This document shows, in pieces, positions 55,591 to 64,000 of a stretch of 64,000 nucleotides of DNA (position 1 is its first letter; each line of letters opens with the position of its first letter). The DNA is taken from positions 65,691,179 to 65,755,178 of the forward strand of contig NC_066317.1 in NCBI RefSeq assembly GCF_022539315.1, in the 5' to 3' direction. Under the pieces are notes generated by a model that had not been told where the DNA came from, searched no databases, and saw nothing but the letters and a program-made list of their open reading frames with translations. The DNA comes from Serinus canaria (taxonomy: Eukaryota; Chordata; Aves; Passeriformes; Fringillidae). The position numbers were made by a program, and so were the translations under genes.

Positions 55591-57130
55591 CTTCCCGGGA
55601 GCGCCGAGCCGGAGGCCGGGCTGGGGAGGGAGGGAGGGGAGCGGGGGCTATCAGGGGAGCGGGGCCGCGGCCCCCCCGCCTCCCGCCCGCCGCTGCCGCT
55701 GTCCCCGCCCCGGCGGAGCCGCGGAGACATAACAGTGACGTGAACAGCCAGCTCCGCCCCCCTGCCCCTTTTTCCCCTTTTCCCCCTTCCCCTTCTCCTC
55801 CTTCTCCTTCCCCCCCGCCGTGATTCAGCACTGCGGCCCGACCCCGCACCTCCGGGCTCTGGGGGCGGTCGTATCCCTGTCCCCGGCTGCAACTTTGGAC
55901 CCTGCAGCTGCGCTTTGCTGCGAGAAAAATAATATATAAATACCTCGGATACCGGCGAGGGAGAGGGCAGGATCCGACTCGGCCGATGCTTTTCATTTAA
56001 AAAAAAAAAAAAAAAAAAAAAATTACAGAGCCAGAACTGGGGGCCGGTATTTGCCGGGTCAATCTGTTGGGGCAGTTTTAGGGCAGCTTAGTGGACGAAG
56101 TTTATTTGGATTCGGGCTGCTGGGTGTAGAGATGATCCCTCCGCTCCTCATTCCCGCACGCCAGTCCAGCTCCCAGCCCTAGGCTGGCGCGAAAGCAAAT
56201 TCCAAAATTCCTCAGTGAGATTCATCTGCGCGGCTCCGAACTCCGACTCTGCGGCTTGGCCTCGGCACTCGGGTGCTGGGAGCTTGTGCCAAAGTGACAG
56301 CCAAAGGCAAACTTAAGCTGCACCCTGACTTCGGACAAGGGTTTAAGTTGGGGCTGTGCTCACATTGGAAGCATTTTGGAGCACAGCAGGGGCCCTGCTG
56401 AAGTGGATCTTCGAAGAACCATGCCAGGCTGTACAAGAAGTGTTGGCCTGCAAAAATACAATTTAACCTGCTACAAAAAACATACTAAAATCAAGCTACT
56501 GCGTTGAGATGAAGGCTCTCCTCTGAAAGAAACTCAACAGTGCTTCTGTATATTCAGTTATTTTAAGAATCCATAATTTGCATGAAAATTGGCAGCTCAT
56601 ACAGATGAGCACAAAAATAGCACAGCTTAAATTTAAAAACACTGAGAACCCCCCAGAGTGTACATGCTGTAATTCTGTACTATCCATTTTCAAAAAGGCA
56701 CACTAATATTGATCTGGAAAAAAAGCATTTAAATCACTTTACTCCTCAGAGACTTTAAAACACATTTAAAGGTTTCTCAGTGTGTTGATATGATTTTTAA
56801 ATGAAAAATCTCAACAATTCATGTTCAGCTCATTCTGTGACATGGCCAACACAGCCTCTTCCAGAAGAAAATTCATGACACTGTTCTTCAGGAATGGGCT
56901 CCTTTTGGCTCTTGAAAGGGGAAGAGTGGAGGGATTGCAGATGTAGCCCCTCACAAAGCTCTTATGGGCTGGTAAGTGTTGTGCCCTTCCACTGGGACTC
57001 ACATACAACTTTATTCTTCAACATTTCTTTTGGGAAAAGATAAAAGTGGACTGCAAGCCTTGTATCTGCTGGTGCTACTTTGTTAAATACAAAGCGATTT
57101 CGGCAGCTCCGCTGGGTTTGCAGCATGTCC
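55591..57130. other. Upstream flank of RNF103, no gene seen
   Basis: Holds the outer CpG island, a 24 bp poly(A) run at 55999-56022 and ordinary AT-rich sequence. No coding exon or transposon boundary is recognised. Confidence 0.7.
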
Positions 57131-57140
57131 CGGGTGGCAG

Positions 57141-57410
57141 GTCCAGGTGGGACAGAAGGTCCCAGAGGCACAGCCCGGCAGAGGGGCTCACAGAGTCCAG
57201 GTGGGACAGAAGGTCCCAGAGGCACAGCCCGGCAGAGGGGCTCACAGAGCCCAGGTGGGACAGAAGGTCCCAGAGGCACAGCCCGGCAGAGGGGCTCACA
57301 GAGCCCAGGTGGGACAGAAGGTCCCAGAGGCACAGTCAGGTGGAGGGGCTCACAGAGTCCAGGTGGGACAGTAGGTCCCAGAGGCACAGCCCGGCAGAGG
57401 GGCTCACAGA
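57141..57410. repeat. 54-bp minisatellite, five copies
   Basis: Five head-to-tail copies of a 54 bp unit (57141, 57195, 57249, 57303, 57357) that begins GTCCAGGTGGGACAGAAGGT or a one-base variant. Copy 4 carries a changed segment (GTCAGGTGGAG for GCCCGGCAGAG) and copy 5 has one A-to-T change. A short partial sixth copy follows at 57411. The unit is a multiple of three and stop-free in several frames, which creates spurious open frames on both strands. Confidence 0.97.
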
Positions 57411-59547
57411 GCCAAGTGCTTCTCTCTCCTTCCCAGCCACTGCAGCCTGGGAAACTTGCCCTGCCTCAGCCAAGGCCCATCTCCCTAATGAGCAGGTGGC
57501 AAAGCATTGGGAAGATGAATCCTTTGCCCTTGGCAAAAGCCAAGGGAGTGGCTTTGTCCCTGCAGCTGGTGGAGCCAGGGGACAGCCAATAAAACATTTC
57601 CCATCACCTGTCAGAGGGCCTCAGGCAGGCTCTGAGTCCAGGAGTGCCCCAGGAACAGGGCTCTTTTCCAGAAGCTTTATGAAGCTATGAAGCTTTTTTT
57701 TTTTTTTTTGCCACTTTTGCCTGATTTCTCTACCTTTTGTTTCAAGTGAGTGTGAAGTAACTCCCACACCTGCGAAGTGATGGTAGGAGTTTGAAGAAGG
57801 ACTTTGTATATTTAACTTCACTTACAAAACATTGTTGGGTTGGGGTGGGGTTTTTTGTTTGGTTTGTTTTGGGGTTTGTTTCTTTGTTTTACATGAGCAC
57901 CTCAGACTCTACTCCAGGAGTTTCCTTTTATTCTCCCCAGTCATTTCTTCAGGGTGCCCTGGCTTCCCCTGGCAGGAAGGCATCTCACAACAATGACTCG
58001 TCCACGCTCACAGCTGAACTATTTGCAACACCAACTGCTGGGGAGGCTGTCACCAGCGCGTCATATCCGAGTGCTCATGGCCTGAGCTCAATGAGGCCCC
58101 TGCAGAGACAAAGCCAATCATCTGCCAGAACTCAAAGCTCTGGAGTCGTTTCAGGGTTATTTCAAGCCAGTACTCAAAATCCCCCAAAACAACCCAAAAC
58201 AAAGCAGCTGCCAACACTGAAGCACCAGGATGAGGGGAGGATACAACCAAGAACTGCAGCTGAGGAGTTAACCAAAGGTCTGGCAGAGCAAACCTAAATG
58301 GATCCAGTGCCTCCCCCAGACTCTCTGATCCTCTCTTCCCTCCCCACCTCTGCATCCCCAATGCACTAAGCTGACCCTACCAGAAAATGTTCCATTTTCT
58401 AAATGTAGCTGTCATTTGGTTTCCAGTTGCAGCTCAGAATGTCTTTGACTTGTCACCTGCAAACAATCTTTCAGGGAGTTTTAATTATCTGGAAAATCTA
58501 AATATCTTAAGAGTGAAGTGAAATTCATTGGGGCTGAACACAAAGATGACACACACTGGCATTTTTAAAGACCCCAGGGTTAACACTACTTAATTAACAT
58601 CATTAAACAGTCATCAGTCAGTCAGTCCTATGCTCACAGAGCAAACATTACAAATGTGAAGAGAATGGAGAATATAAATTCCACCTTTCAACAAAAGCTC
58701 AAAGCAAGGATCTGCTTTTAAATAATTTTAGCAGAAAAAAAAAAAAAAAAACCACCATAATTTGGGAGCTAATGAACTGAAATCCTTGAAATCCTGAGAA
58801 CTGGGACAGCCACCTTTCCTTGTCAACTAAATCTGCAGTCTTTTTCTCTGCTGCCCCTTGGTAAATGACAAGGATTCCCTCTCCTCCCCCATCCTCTCCT
58901 ACGGGCAGTTGCTGACTGTGCAGCCTGGGAATACAGACAATAATCCACTTTCCAGACTTCTGGGAGGAACATAAGAAAAGTATTGTCATTTTGAGATCAG
59001 TAAAACAGAGGATTAACCATAAAACAGGGGATTAAACATCTTAATTCAATCCTTTACATGTTAACATCACACTATTTTTAATGACTTTATCAAGATAACA
59101 GCTCAGCAAACTAATAATCAAACAACCTGAAAGACAGTTTTCCTAAGAGCCAACTCTGCAAATACAATTTACTTCGATGACAGGAACTGGACCTCGATGA
59201 TCTTTGTGGGTCCGTTACAACTCAGGATATTCTACAATTCTGTGAATTTCTGGGAATTCACCAGCACAGAAATTCTTGATGTGCTTCTTTATCAACACGG
59301 GTGCATCTCTACATGTTTTAGGTGTGACAGGAAACTGTGCCTCCTCGTAATTGATGTTGAATAAATAACAGAAGCTTCTATGAGAATCTCAAAGCAAGAC
59401 TGCAGCAGCCCAGACATTGCTGTGTTGTAGGCAGAAGAATTTTAAATCAGATGTTTCCTGCTTTGTAGGAGTGACCAGCGGGAAGCAGATGTACCCGAGG
59501 TGTGAGTGTGTGACATAGTGACCGCTCCTGACAGCTCGGCTGAAGCC
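57411..59547. other. Intergenic DNA between minisatellite and CR1/LTR cluster
   Basis: No gene is supported. The plus-strand frame at 57791-58297 is low in coding character and begins without ATG. A short CR1 sense tip lies near 59180-59252. Confidence 0.65.
59180..59252 (+). mobile_element. CR1 3' tip
   Basis: Carries GACCTCGATGATCTTTGTGG, then a GGATATTCTACAATTCTGTG end, which is the sense CR1 terminus with octamer-like repeats. It is heavily 5'-truncated. Confidence 0.85.
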
Positions 59548-59790
59548 CTGGCTGTGGAACCGTGGAACCCTGGCGTGGTTCGGGTTGGGAGGCACCCCAG
59601 GGACCGTCCAGTTCCACCCCTGCCATTTGGGTGCGGCAGTCCCGGCGACCTGGTGGTGATTCACACAGGAATTCAGGCTGGACGGGAGGCTCTGAAGCCC
59701 AACCCCCTGCTCAGGGTCAGCTGTGACACCCGGGCAGGTGACCAGGGCTTTCTGCAGCCACAGCTGGAGCTGATGGTCACCGCCTGCGGG
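59548..59790 (-). mobile_element. CR1 fragment, degenerate
   Basis: Antisense CR1 pieces: GTGGAACCGTGGAACCCTGG, then the GGTTCGGGTTGGGAGGC box, and CCAACCCCCTGCTCAGGGTC further on. It is more decayed than the other copies and the distal boundary is uncertain. Confidence 0.6.
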
Positions 59791-59976
59791 AGTTTGATCT
59801 GCCGTGTTTACACAGTGATTAACATCAGCCAGGGCAAACCAACTTACAGGAGCAGAATAAAATTATTAAAGCATCAGATAAAGACACATTTTTCCTAGGC
59901 AGTTTGGTTTTCTGTTTTTCTACAGTGAAAAACTATTTGTTGCCCCCTTGGAAAAAAACAGCTCTGTTTAACGTCC

Positions 59977-59999
59977 TAAATAAATAAATAAATAAATAA
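59977..59999. repeat. (AAAT)n microsatellite
   Basis: About six copies of AAAT, ending before GGAGTCC at 60000. Confidence 0.9.
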
Positions 60000-60429
60000 G
60001 GAGTCCTTGCTTGAGTGTGCTGAGATGGCCAAGGAGCCTACAGCAGAGAACTTCACAAAGTAAATCCCTCTGCTGATGACCTAAGAAACCAGAAGATAGT
60101 GTTTGTGTTAAGCATAATTTGTGATTAAATAAAGAGCAAAAACATTAAAAAGCAGGTGTTTGGGCCAAAATGTGACCAATTGCTGACACAGCACATCACA
60201 CAAGTCCTCTGTTCTGGTGAGAATACCGAACTCTTGATTTTCCTGTCCTGCCCAGCACTGTGGACAGAGATGAAGCAACACTACCCCAGGCTCAGACCAA
60301 ATGCTGGTTTTCCAGTTAACTTTGTCCAAATTTATTAGGAGCTTTGTTTGTACTGTGCTACACAAAACACAGAGTCCTGTGTGTCCTGGGCTACTGCCTC
60401 CGAACACCAAAGCTCATAGAGCTATCAGC

Positions 60430-60880
60430 ATAAAATCTCAGAATGGTTTGGGTTGGAAGAGACCTTGAAGACCTTCAGTTCCAAGCCCCTGCCATGTGCA
60501 GGGACACCTTCCACGAGCCCAGGTCACTCAAAGCTCCATCCAGCCTGGCCTTGAATACTTCCAGGGATGGGGCATCCACAGCTACCCTGGGCAGCCTGTG
60601 CCAGGGCCTCACCACCCCCAAAGTAAAGAATTGTTTCTTAATATCCAATCTAAACCTTCTCTCTTTTTCTTTGTAGCCATTCCCTTGTCCTGTCACTACA
60701 TGCCCCTGTCAGGCCTTGCCCCATCTTTTTTGTAAATTCCTTTCAGGTACAGGAAGGCCACAGCTGGGTCACTCAAAGCTTTCTCTCTTCCAGGCTGAAC
60801 AATCCCAATTTCTCAGCCTTTCCCCACAGAAGAAGTGCTTCATCCCTCTCATCAGCTTGCTGGTCTCCTCTGAATTTGCC
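60430..60880 (-). mobile_element. CR1 retroposon fragment
   Basis: The plus strand starts AAATCTCAGAATGGTTTGGG at about 60433, then the AAGCCCCTGCCATGTGCAGG box and CAGCCTGGCCTTGAATACTT. The minus strand keeps the RT-end remnant HRLPRVAVDAPSLEVFKARL. It is 5'-truncated and its distal part nearly reaches the LTR at 60972. Confidence 0.92.
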
Positions 60881-60971
60881 TGTAGCTGGTGCTAACCAAG
60901 TGCAATTTGATCTGAGCCATCTCTTTGAGCTCAGTTTTAAAAGCCGCTGCCAGTCCAATGCACTTCAGCCT

Positions 60972-61598
60972 TGTGAAAAATGCCAATCACTTGGTTTTAA
61001 AATTTTAAAAGTTTCATAGTAATAAAATGGTTAAAAATTGTAATAAAATTAAAGTAATAAAAATTTGGACAATTAGGATTTAGGATAATACGAGACAATA
61101 AGAACAAAGAGTTACAGACAGTCTGGGTACCTTTTTCTGGGCAAAATAAGCCCAAGGAATGTCCCACGTTAACAGAGGATTAACCCTTAAAAGCAACAGC
61201 CTGTTGCATATTCATACACCTCATCCATGATGCATGAATTCCATTCAAACACAGGATTCTGTCTGGTCAGTGTCAGCTTCTTCCTCTTAATCCTGACAGC
61301 ATCGTCATGGCTGAGCAAGGCAGGAAGAAGTTCGTTTCTTCTGATGAGAGAACAATAAATTCTTTTTCTCTGAAAGATTTAGGTGTCCTGTGCCTGCTAT
61401 CTGGTGCGAATACCTCACTCCTTTCTTTAAAAAAATATACCACATAGCACAGTTTCTATTTTAACATTATGTTATAACCTAAAGCTATATTTAACACACT
61501 ACTTAAAAAATTAATGCAGCATAACTTCCCAATATAACACATATAACATTAATTTTAATATTTGTGAAAAGCCAATCATAAAATACGCATTTTCCACA
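60972..61598 (+). mobile_element. Solo LTR of an endogenous retrovirus-like family
   Basis: A 627 bp AT-rich element starting TGTGAAAAATGC and ending GCATTTTCCACA, so the ends are TG...CA and form an inverted pair matching at 11 of 12 bases. The only canonical AATAAA lies at about 61351 on the plus strand, suggesting plus orientation. The text closely resembles an LTR family I remember from zebra finch (TguLTR5-like), an identification from memory only. Flanks GCCT and GCCA agree at 3 of 4, so no clean target-site duplication is seen. No internal viral gene is present. Confidence 0.72.
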
Positions 61599-61642
61599 GC
61601 CAAGAGGGACCGTCCGGGCCCCGGCGCCCCTCAGGCCTCGGC

Positions 61643-61656
61643 GTCGCCATGGCAAC
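61643..61656. promoter_or_regulatory. RFX X-box palindrome
   Basis: GTCGCCATGGCAAC fits the GTNRCC N(0-3) RGYAAC consensus exactly, with AT as spacer. It is about 475 bp upstream of the RMND5A start codon. Binding is inferred. Confidence 0.6.
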
Positions 61657-62119
61657 GGCGCCTCTCAGGCCCCCGCGCTGAGCTGCCTATCTCCCTGCCT
61701 GACCCGCAATAGCACCCCCGTTCCCCACGGTGACTTCTACGCGCCACCTGACCGGGAAGAGCTTCCCGATCCCCCCGGGACACCGGAAAACACGGCCCGC
61801 CCACCCCCGCCGGCGGCGCGCCAGAGCTGCCCGCCGCACCGCCTGACCGAAAATCACCGCTCCGCCCAGCACTGCGCAAAGGCCCCTCGCTGAGGCGTCC
61901 GGGGCGCTGCCTGCGCGGAGAGCCGTGAGGTCCCCGCGTGTCCGCGGCGCTGCCTGCGCGGAAGTGCGGCGGCCCGAGGCGACGGTGCCGCACGGGAGCG
62001 GGGCCGGGGCCGCCCGAGGGCCGGGGCTGGCGGGGGGCCCGGGCGGCGCGGGGGGCCCGGCCGCGGGGCAGCAGGAGGAGCAGGACGACGAGGAGGAGGA
62101 GCAGCGCGGCCCGGGCGCG

Positions 62120-62261
62120 ATGGACCAGTGCGTGACGGTGGAGCGGGAGCTGGAGAAGGTGCTGCAGAAGTTCTCGGGATACGGACAGCTCTGCGAGCGC
62201 AGCCTGGAGGAGCTGATCCAGTACGCGGGAGGGCTGCGCAGGGAGATCCTGCAGACCGAGA
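62120..62261 (+). CDS. RMND5A: RMND5A, first coding exon (N-terminal fragment)
   Basis: RMND5A is a subunit of the CTLH (mammalian GID) E3 ubiquitin ligase; with MAEA it forms the RING heterodimer in cytosol and nucleus. The exon begins ATG at 62120-62122 and reads [20 protein letters not shown], then [13 protein letters not shown], and stops at GTACGT (62262). The first 33 residues differ from human at only a few positions, but the end ([13 protein letters not shown]) is more diverged from human YTGGLKHEILQSH. The RMND5B paralogue is the alternative. Residue agreement and location next to RNF103 favour RMND5A. The rest of the gene lies past the window. Confidence 0.93.
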
Positions 62262-64000
62262 GTACGTGGAGACCCCCCCCGCGCCCCCCTCTGCCGAGGG
62301 GACGCGGCCCCGCTCCTCCCTCCGGGGAGGGGAAGCCCGAAATTTGGGGCGTTGTGGGCTGGACACCCCCCTGAAAACTTCGGGCTTTGTGGGCTGGGAA
62401 CCCCCCTGAGGAGAGCCTGGGCTGCAGCGACACCCCCCCATCCCGAGGGCTCTGTGCTGGGGATCTTCCCCCGCAGCCCCCGGAGCTTTGGGGCGTTGTT
62501 GACAGGGAACATTTAAAAGGTGGGAGCAGGGGAGGTTCAGGTGGGATATCACAAAAAGGTTTTTCACCCAGAGGGTGGCTGGGCACTGAACAGGCTCCCC
62601 AGGGCAGTGGTCACAGCACCGGCCTGACAGAGTTCAGGAGGTGTTGGGACAATGCTCTGAGCCCCATGGTGGCATTGTTGGGGCTGTCCTGTGCAGGGCC
62701 AGCAGCCGGACTCGATGGTTCTGGTGGGTCCCTTCCAGCTCAGCATATTCCATCGTTCTGTGATCAGTCTGGGCCCTCCCGGGCCTCTCCCGCCCCGTGT
62801 GTGCTGCTGGAGAGGTTTGTTTGTTCCCGGTCAGCAGCTCTGGCGTGACCCTGGTTTATGTTGGGTTACAGACGGGTTGGTCATCCCGGGGGAAATGCTG
62901 AGGAAATAGGGCAGAGCTGGCCTGTTTGCTTTCCCCCTCCACTCCCCGCCCCCGTTTCTTTTCTGGTTTTGTCTCTCTTTTCCTGTGTCCCTGAGTTGTG
63001 TTCCTTTGCTGTGGCCGGGTTTGGCGGTGAAGCCGCGTTCGGCAGGAGGTAAACAAGCCTTGCGTCTGTGTCACAGCTGATGCTGGGCACTGGCGAGAGC
63101 TGTAAACACGGGGCGTTTAAAGCTTGCGAAATCCCGGAGATGGAGGTAGTGCCGTGTTTGCTGGAGTGGGAGGGAATGGAGAAGCAGCTGAAGTGATTTA
63201 CCCAAGGCCATGCAGGAAGCGGGTGATGGCTCAGGGATTAAAAATAGGAACTTGCAAGCTCCTGAGACCAAACTTGAGCGCAACTGTGCTGCTGCTCTGT
63301 TTTTGTTTTTGTTTGGTTGGGGGAGAACGTGTTTGCCGTGGTCCTGTGCAAATACAAGTGCAGAGCACTTGTGTGGATAATTCCAGGAACACAAGCACAA
63401 GTGTGCTGGAGCTGCTCTGTGTGTACCCAGAAGTTTCTGTAGAGAGCAAATGTGGAATTCTGATTGTGAGGCGTTTATTTGGGATGAAATAAAGTTTGAT
63501 CTTTTTGGCATTGTTTTGAACTGTGTTTCAGTAAGTGTTATTTGTGCTTTTTGGTACAGCCTGGGCTGGGGCATTGAGGACAGTCACTAAAATATGTGTC
63601 TTCACAAACTGAGGTGCTGACCTTGCTGGAAAGCTATGTGTGTCACCCTCACTCTTGTGTTGGTCTTTTTTGGGTTGTAAAGGTTTGTCTGTGACATTCC
63701 TGTGGCAGCTACAGAGCCTTTACTCTCTTTGTAATGAATGGAGAAGGTTCCAGTGTGTGATTCCTTAAGGGTCCTTGTTGGGTTTGCCATCCAAGCTTGG
63801 ATTTGGCACTGTCCATTGGATAATTTCAGCACTTAACAACTGATGCTGTCCCAGAGAGCACATCCCAAATTGAGCTTTCTTTTAGTAAGTGCTCTAGGAT
63901 GAAGCCAGTACATTGCTAGTGTACCCTTAGACATCTAGGGCCTACAATTTTGGCATCTGAGGGTGAGCTGGATTCACAGGGGTCAAAATTCTTACTATTT
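62262..64000 (+). other. RMND5A: RMND5A intron 1, 5' part
   Basis: Intron sequence to the window edge; the RMND5A exon 2 signature (SGTLSLVLTQCCKRIKDT-like) is not present. It contains a CR1 fragment at 62515-62765. Nothing else is identified. Confidence 0.8.
62515..62765 (+). mobile_element. CR1 retroposon fragment, sense orientation
   Basis: Sense CR1 3' end: CAGAGGGTGGCTGGGCACTG, GAACAGGCTCCCCAGGGCAG, then GGTTCTGGTGGGTCCCTTCC and a decayed TTCCATCGTTCTGTGATC terminus. It sits in RMND5A intron 1, in the sense of the gene. Confidence 0.9.

Larger units (their letters stand above)
54970..55900. promoter_or_regulatory. RNF103: CpG island promoter of RNF103
   Basis: GC- and CpG-dense over the RNF103 first exon. 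Upstream of the ATG (minus direction) are a GC box near 55703, a CRE-like TCACGTCA at 55743-55736, and a 52 bp pyrimidine tract at 55765-55816. An AT-rich TATATA-type run lies near 55928-55944. The exact transcription start is not determined. Confidence 0.75.
61600..62520. promoter_or_regulatory. RMND5A: CpG island promoter of RMND5A
   Basis: Dense in CpG from the LTR edge through the first exon of RMND5A. It includes a perfect RFX X-box (61643-61656) and an ETS-like GCGGAAGTG (61958-61966). No TATA box; the transcription start is not fixed by sequence. Confidence 0.75.

Noticed and set aside
55151..55996. 281-codon minus-strand frame at the RNF103 promoter
   Set aside because: It is out of frame with RNF103 and has low-complexity Gly/Arg content due to CpG island composition.
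55999..56022. Poly(A) run of 24 as a retroposon tail
   Set aside because: No recognisable element precedes it on either strand.
57080..57690. Frames of 141-214 codons over the minisatellite
   Set aside because: Openness follows from the 54 bp stop-free unit, and the frames exist on both strands.
57791..58297. 168-codon plus-strand frame
   Set aside because: The open start is not ATG, and the composition is Ser/Gln-rich without a domain.
61631..62586. Long minus-strand open frames (237-299 codons) over RMND5A exon 1
   Set aside because: They are antisense to a CpG island, rich in Arg, Gly, Pro and Ala, and overlap each other in several frames. This is what GC-rich DNA gives by chance.

Overview
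This 64 kb window is a vertebrate nuclear locus, most likely from a bird. Three things point to a bird: the multi-exon genes have short introns, several truncated CR1 retroposons carry the typical avian 3' end, and the coding sequences are close to amniote orthologues. One 627 bp solo-LTR-like element resembles repeats I remember from passerine genomes, so a songbird is plausible but not proven. The gene order KDM3A (+), CHMP3 (-), RNF103 (-), RMND5A (+) is the same block found on human chromosome 2p11.2.

Layout. Positions 1-19530 hold the 3' two-thirds of KDM3A, 18 coding exons giving the C-terminal 1,050 residues of the histone H3K9 demethylase. The convergent gene CHMP3 follows (ESCRT-III subunit, 6 coding exons, 219 aa, stop at 22355, ATG at 36163). 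A CpG island covers its first exon. After a roughly 4 kb gap comes RNF103 on the same strand (ER-membrane RING-H2 ubiquitin ligase, 4 coding exons, 682 aa, 40137-55590), starting in a second CpG island. About 6 kb of repeat-bearing intergenic DNA follows, with a 54-bp minisatellite, CR1 fragments and the LTR. A third CpG island holds the first coding exon of RMND5A (62120-62261), whose remaining exons lie beyond the window.

The four proteins do not form one pathway: KDM3A acts on chromatin, CHMP3 remodels endosomal membranes, RNF103 works in ER-associated degradation, and RMND5A is part of the CTLH/GID ubiquitin ligase. Exon coordinates were set by splice sites and reading phase: all coding lengths close in frame and 24 of the 25 complete coding introns are GT-AG. 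The exception is a GC-AG intron inside the KDM3A JmjC domain. The most informative observations are the phase compatibility of RNF103 exon 2 with CHMP3 exon 2 (a known type of readthrough in human), that GC-AG intron, a poly(A) element that could serve both convergent genes, and a perfect RFX X-box next to the LTR upstream of RMND5A. I found no evidence of an unknown multi-gene system.
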